Shown one piece after another: positions 6,398 through 8,846 of a stretch of 8,846 bases of DNA. Under the pieces are notes generated by a model, which saw only the letters and a list, made by a program, of their open reading frames with translations, was not told the origin of the DNA and did no database searches. The stretch's first letter is position 1, and every line of letters begins with the position of its first letter. A program made the position numbers and the translations under genes. The DNA comes from Desulfobacteraceae bacterium (GTDB lineage Bacteria > Desulfobacterota > Syntrophobacteria > BM002): contig PPDG01000312.1 of assembly GCA_002899795.1 (NCBI GenBank), positions 1 to 8,846 of the forward strand, in the 5' to 3' direction.

Positions 6398-7150
6398 CTA
6401 GATGCCTCTTTCCTGCTTCACGGCATTATATGCTTCCTGGATCTCGCGAAATTTATCTTGAGCAAACTTGGTGAACTCTTCAGGCAGTCCCTTGGAGGCG
6501 ATTTTGTCCGGATGGTATTCTTTCACTAACTTTCTGTATTGTTTCTTTATCTCTGCATCTGTAGCACTACTGTCAGTTTCCAGAATGGCGTAGTGTTTTT
6601 CAAAGTCCAGGGCGTATCTGGACTTCAGTTCTTTGTATTTTTTCTCACTGAAATTGAATATGCCAGCAGCAGAGTTGATGAGTCTCTCTTCACTCTCACT
6701 CAGGATGCCGTCGGCAATAGATAGTCTGAGTAATACATCTATCATGAGGTCCAAAAGCTGGGGTTGGTTTTGGAATTCTTGGTAGAACTGGGTGGCAAAA
6801 TCTTGGAAAGGAGTTGGAGAACCAAGTGCTGTCTCGAAGATCTCCGCGGCAAATCTCTTACTTGGAGGGCTAAGATTTAACTCATGTGCCATAAAATTTT
6901 CAATGGTCTGTATCTCCTCTGGTGATACTCGGCCATCTGCCTTGGCCAGTTTTGCCAGCATTGAAAATGTTGCAACGAAGAAGGTCATCTGCGACTGTTC
7001 GTGGTACGAGAGTCGCTTTCTTCCTTCTGCGTAGTATTGTCTGCTGTCCGCATCAAAGGTGTGACCTAAGGCAACTCCTGCAATGGCACCGATAGGACCG
7101 CCCAAAGCGAATCCTATGGTGCCTCCGAGCATCTTCCCTAACCAACCCAT
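6398..7150 (-). CDS. djlA: DjlA-like co-chaperone: membrane anchor, TerB domain, J domain
   Basis: A 250-residue protein. Residues 5-30 are a glycine-rich hydrophobic stretch (GGTIGFALGGPIGAIAGVALGH), like the N-terminal membrane segment of DjlA. A TerB-like domain follows (about 53-168) with two acidic loops, KADGRVSPEE and IADGILSESEERL, where metal or partner binding is expected. The C-terminus (186-248) is a J domain with the HPD motif at 213-215 (EYHPDKI), needed to stimulate DnaK ATPase. By family it is a membrane-linked DnaK co-chaperone with the J domain in the cytoplasm. Domain order and size fit DjlA (E. coli about 270 residues). The ATG at 7150 is preceded by AGGAG with an 8-nt spacer. 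No dnaK neighbour is present. The promoter is unclear: a TTGACA about 90 bp upstream lacks a convincing -10. Confidence 0.92.
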   Translation of the reverse strand: MGWLGKMLGGTIGFALGGPIGAIAGVALGHTFDADSRQYYAEGRKRLSYHEQSQMTFFVATFSMLAKLAKADGRVSPEEIQTIENFMAHELNLSPPSKRFAAEIFETALGSPTPFQDFATQFYQEFQNQPQLLDLMIDVLLRLSIADGILSESEERLINSAAGIFNFSEKKYKELKSRYALDFEKHYAILETDSSATDAEIKKQYRKLVKEYHPDKIASKGLPEEFTKFAQDKFREIQEAYNAVKQERGI

Positions 7151-7685
7151 AACTGCTGCTCCTTGTCTAAGTCAAGAGGGCGGACTCTCATTGCTCTCTC
7201 TTACCCCTCAATCAATTTAGGCTAACTCTGGCATGGAATTTTGGTGGTTGTCAAGGTGGGTTCGTCAGATCAGAGAGTTTGTCAGACCTCGAATTATAAA
7301 AAACCCCACCGAACCGTGTTCCCTCCAAGCTGGTCTGCTGCGGTTGAACGATGGGGAAAGGGGATCAAACTACAATCAAGATAGAGGGGATTAAAATTGA
7401 GGATCTTTGTTTTGCAGCAACCGCCGTAGAAAGGGCTGCCAGAAACAATTTTCATAGAGCTTGCAAGCCTTGGCCCAATGACCGCCAAGTCGACACCACA
7501 CATGTAAAGGATGCAAGCTGTGCTGTAGCCACTTCTTCATGTGAAATTTCTCTACTCTTTTTCCAGGTAATTTACTGAGAGCAGGGCGGTGTCTCAATGG
7601 GGCAAAGTGTGTATTTTCTGGAGATAGATGCAGTATTTAGTAGAGTAGTTTGACCGGGGTCATGCGGGAAACTGAGGCCTTCAAT
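7151..7685. other. Non-coding stretch without a convincing gene
   Basis: Several short frames exist on both strands here, but none has both a ribosome-binding site and a recognisable protein. The plus frame at 7351-7578 starts MGKGDQ, like ribosomal protein bTHX, but then departs from it and has no Shine-Dalgarno. The part near 7151-7250 must contain the djlA-like gene's promoter. I see no tRNA, insertion sequence or CRISPR repeat. Confidence 0.4.
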
Positions 7686-7709
7686 AAAAAAGCGGAGCCG
7701 AAGCTCCGC
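7686..7709 (-). terminator. Intrinsic terminator with UUCG loop
   Basis: Read on the minus strand: GCGGAGC, loop TTCG, GCTCCGC (7709-7692), then six T (7691-7686). This is a textbook terminator. It lies about 170 nt downstream of the four-cysteine protein gene, giving that transcript a long 3' tail. Confidence 0.85.
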
Positions 7710-7787
7710 AGTGTTTCTTGGAGTGATCAAGCTGCGAGGCGAAGCCGTGTGAGTTTTCTGGTGGGGCCAGTCTCGGCGAATCACCAT

Positions 7788-7822
7788 AATTGGCCAAAAA
7801 ACCAAGATCGAATTGGCCAAAA
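7788..7822. repeat. Two 12-bp direct repeats AATTGGCCAAAA, 23 bp apart
   Basis: Identical copies occupy 7788-7799 and 7811-7822. Each contains the 8-bp palindrome TTGGCCAA. The 23-bp spacing is about two helical turns, so a paired protein-binding site is possible; they fall in the presumed 3' tail of the four-cysteine gene. Confidence 0.4.
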
Positions 7823-7877
7823 CATCAAATAGACGGCAAGGTCCTACCCGGTTTTTCGACCAACATTGCGTTAATTA

Positions 7878-8063
7878 TTAAGCCGCCCCTGCCAGGTCCT
7901 TTGGTTCAAAACCGTGGCACTTGTCGCAGACCGACTCAGCTTCTCTCTGCATCACTATAGCATGCATGCCGGAAAAACTGGCGGGTATATCCCGACTCAC
8001 GGTCTCGAGATCTCGGCATATTGGGTAGTGCCTGCAATCTATGGGTTTTTTGTAGTCTCCCAT
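7878..8063 (-). CDS. Small four-cysteine protein, possible metal-binding knuckle
   Basis: A 61-residue protein that I do not recognise as a named family. It has two cysteine pairs: DCRHYPICRD near residue 10 (C-x5-C) and VCDKCHGFEP near residue 46 (C-x2-C). They are separated by about 28 residues, the layout of a small zinc ribbon or rubredoxin-like metal site. The chosen ATG at 8063 has GGAG with a 6-nt spacer; a GTG at 8075 in the same frame would add four residues but has no such site. Three things support it as a real gene: a near-consensus sigma-54 promoter at 8127-8143, a good ribosome-binding site, and a canonical terminator downstream at 7686-7709. Role unknown. A longer frame overlapping it on the same strand runs through a terminator and is judged spurious. 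Confidence 0.65.
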   Translation of the reverse strand: MGDYKKPIDCRHYPICRDLETVSRDIPASFSGMHAIVMQREAESVCDKCHGFEPKDLAGAA

Positions 8064-8126
8064 GATATGCTCCACTGACAGCTTCAGAGCTTGTCATGCC
8101 AATTAATCTCCTGACTACCCAATTGT

Positions 8127-8143
8127 TGCAAACACAGTGCCAA
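8127..8143 (-). promoter_or_regulatory. Sigma-54 (-24/-12) promoter
   Basis: On the minus strand TTGGCAC (8143-8137), five bases, TTGCA (8131-8127) matches the YTGGCAC-N5-TTGCW consensus. The diagnostic GG and GC are exactly 10 bases apart. Transcription would start near 8116, about 50 nt before the four-cysteine gene. It begins only 5 bp beyond the T-run of the upstream terminator, so it is well insulated. Sigma-54 promoters need an enhancer-binding activator; a candidate site is at 8223-8251. Confidence 0.75.
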
Positions 8144-8148
8144 GCCAC

Positions 8149-8174
8149 AAAAAAAGCGGAGCCAACGACTCCGC
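8149..8174 (-). terminator. Intrinsic terminator ending the upstream minus-strand unit
   Basis: Read on the minus strand: GCGGAG (8174-8169), a 7-nt loop, CTCCGC (8161-8156), then seven T (8155-8149). The stem repeats the GCGGAG/CTCCGC core of the terminator at 7686-7709. It would terminate transcripts from the cysteine-rich frame at 8315-8691. Confidence 0.75.
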
Positions 8175-8222
8175 ATCTTCTTAGTTTCAACCAAGATATT
8201 GTAGTTTGGTCTCTAGAGGGCA

Positions 8223-8251
8223 AGTGTAGATTAAAGTATGTAATCTCCACT
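8223..8251. promoter_or_regulatory. Inverted repeat, candidate enhancer (UAS) for the sigma-54 promoter
   Basis: AGTGTAGATTA (8223-8233), 7 nt, TAATCTCCACT (8241-8251): ten of eleven positions are complementary. Its centre is about 120 bp upstream of the predicted sigma-54 start, within the usual range for enhancer-binding-protein sites. It lies outside any gene. No T-run follows on either strand, which argues against a terminator. Confidence 0.5.
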
Positions 8252-8314
8252 CCCGCTGGGCCATTTTCGACTTGCAGAATAGATAGGGTGACTAGCTCGA
8301 CCTCTAGCAGTGAT

Positions 8315-8691
8315 CTATGGCTTTTCCTCTCCCCCCCGAAAGTTAAAAACATATTCTTCGCAATTGATGTCAACAGTGAAATTACCTCCCCGTGATCTTG
8401 CGTATTCGACCCAACCTGGCTTGTCCTCCGTGTAGCAGTAGGAGGGTTTGGTGGGAGTGTGATAAGGGACATGAGTGGGAAGCTTACATACACAGCAGGA
8501 GTAAAGGGTACGGCAGGTGTCCTCACTGCAGCGGTAGGAGAAAAGCGTGAATGCCGCGAGCCTGCTGCCGGAGTGGCAGAGGGCGGAGTCAAATACGCTT
8601 TTACGGAACGTTCGTAAGTTTCACTCCTAAAAAGAACCCATCTGCAATCAAGTCGAGCGGGAACCAAACTTTCTCTTGCACCCGCATTCAT
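8315..8691 (-). pseudogene. Cysteine-rich ORF requiring a one-base frameshift
   Basis: From about 8620 to the TAG at 8315 the minus strand has an open frame of about 95 codons with no ATG, GTG or TTG. It reads SVFDSALCHSG, then a Cys/His cluster (YRCSEDTCRTLYSCCVC, THVPYH), then KPSYCYTEDKPGWVEY and FTVDINCEEYVFNFRGG near the end. Third codon positions are mostly C or G, unlike the other two frames. An ATG at 8691 opens another frame (MNAGARESLVPARLD, to residue 31) that would join it by re-reading one A at the AAAA run 8599-8602. So this is a frameshifted gene, a sequencing error, or a recoded gene. I do not recognise the product. The terminator at 8149-8174 follows it, which fits a former or real gene. 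The uninterrupted frame from 8691 to 7936 runs through that terminator and looks non-protein-like. Confidence 0.35.
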
Positions 8692-8727
8692 CCTATTCTA
8701 ATCTTAGAGTAGTTCCTTCTATCAGGA

Positions 8728-8733
8728 TATAAT
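8728..8733 (+). promoter_or_regulatory. TATAAT -10 box before the right-edge gene
   Basis: A perfect TATAAT lies 17 bp before the start codon at 8750, with only a weak -35 (TTAGAG, 8704-8709). Transcription would start about 10 nt before the ATG, which makes a very short leader, so the real promoter may be elsewhere. Confidence 0.3.
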
Positions 8734-8749
8734 TTTTGAGGGACTACCA

Positions 8750-8846
8750 ATGAAAGATAGCAAAAAGCAGGCTCGAAGAACAGCGACGGTATCTCACCGT
8801 TTGCTGTCCAGCCAAGAGTCAACGAAAGAAAAAGTCACCATTCGAG
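8750..8846 (+). CDS. N-terminus of an unidentified protein, cut by the window edge
   Basis: An open frame of 32 codons runs from the ATG at 8750 to the end of the window, beginning MKDSKKQARRTATVSHRLL. GAGGGA (8739-8744) is well placed as a ribosome-binding site, with 5-6 nt before the ATG. The visible part is basic and rich in Lys, Arg and Ser, with no signal peptide or membrane segment. It is too short to assign a family. It is divergent from the cysteine-rich frame, with only 58 bp between the two starts. Confidence 0.5.
   Translation, partial: MKDSKKQARRTATVSHRLLSSQESTKEKVTIR

Noticed and set aside
7233..7248. TGGCATGGAATTTTGG as a second sigma-54 promoter
   Set aside because: The -12 GC is missing, so it fails the key requirement of the consensus.
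8096..8395. A 99-codon plus-strand frame
   Set aside because: It crosses the terminator, the sigma-54 promoter and the inverted repeat on the opposite strand, and no Shine-Dalgarno was seen.
8471..8617. A plus-strand 48-codon frame starting MSGKLTYTAG
   Set aside because: It is antisense to the cysteine-rich frame, has poor ribosome-binding spacing and shows no coding bias.
7936..8691. A 251-codon minus-strand open frame
   Set aside because: It runs through a clear terminator and the sigma-54 promoter, overlaps the four-cysteine gene in another frame, and its residue pattern is not protein-like beyond the first 30 residues.

Overview
The window reads as a stretch of bacterial chromosome, most likely from a Desulfobacterota (deltaproteobacterial) or related Gram-negative genome. 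The reasons are a complete inner-membrane MCE lipid-transport operon, a good sigma-54 promoter, and intergenic DNA full of small hairpin and short-word repeats of the kind that give spurious ORFs in those genomes. The taxonomic call is inference; no rRNA or other marker gene is present.

Left part (1-3775). Positions 1-355 carry no gene but hold a multi-hairpin repeat-like element. On the minus strand from 3544 down to 356 lies a tight mlaE-mlaF-mlaD-mlaC operon: permease, ATPase, MCE substrate-binding protein, periplasmic lipid carrier. It has a plausible sigma-70 promoter inside a perfect inverted repeat and a leader of about 110 nt. Its most unusual feature is that the MlaF ATPase has a C-terminal extension of about 160 residues that looks like a degenerate GGDEF domain. 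No mlaA or mlaB is in the window.

Middle (3776-7150). A secreted SYLF-domain protein (minus) is followed by 635 bp without a protein gene. That gap contains a 174-nt, almost fully self-complementary segment, which is a strong candidate for a structured (possibly 6S-like) RNA; its strand is undecided. Next comes pgk (plus), with a dyad at its promoter region. Convergent to it is a DjlA-like TerB/J-domain co-chaperone gene (minus). Between the two stop codons is an array of mini-hairpins separated by the word AATGAC, inverted about its centre.

Right part (7151-8846). This part is mostly non-coding. It contains a 61-residue four-cysteine protein gene (minus) preceded by a near-consensus sigma-54 promoter. 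A long inverted repeat sits at an enhancer-like distance upstream, and near-twin intrinsic terminators lie on both sides of this unit. Upstream is a cysteine-rich reading frame that is open only after a one-base shift, probably a broken or frameshifted gene. A new plus-strand gene begins at the right edge.

Working together: the Mla proteins move phospholipid between inner and outer membranes, and the SYLF and DjlA-like products are also envelope or membrane associated by family. pgk is glycolysis/gluconeogenesis housekeeping. The right-hand sigma-54 unit looks like an independently regulated accessory module.
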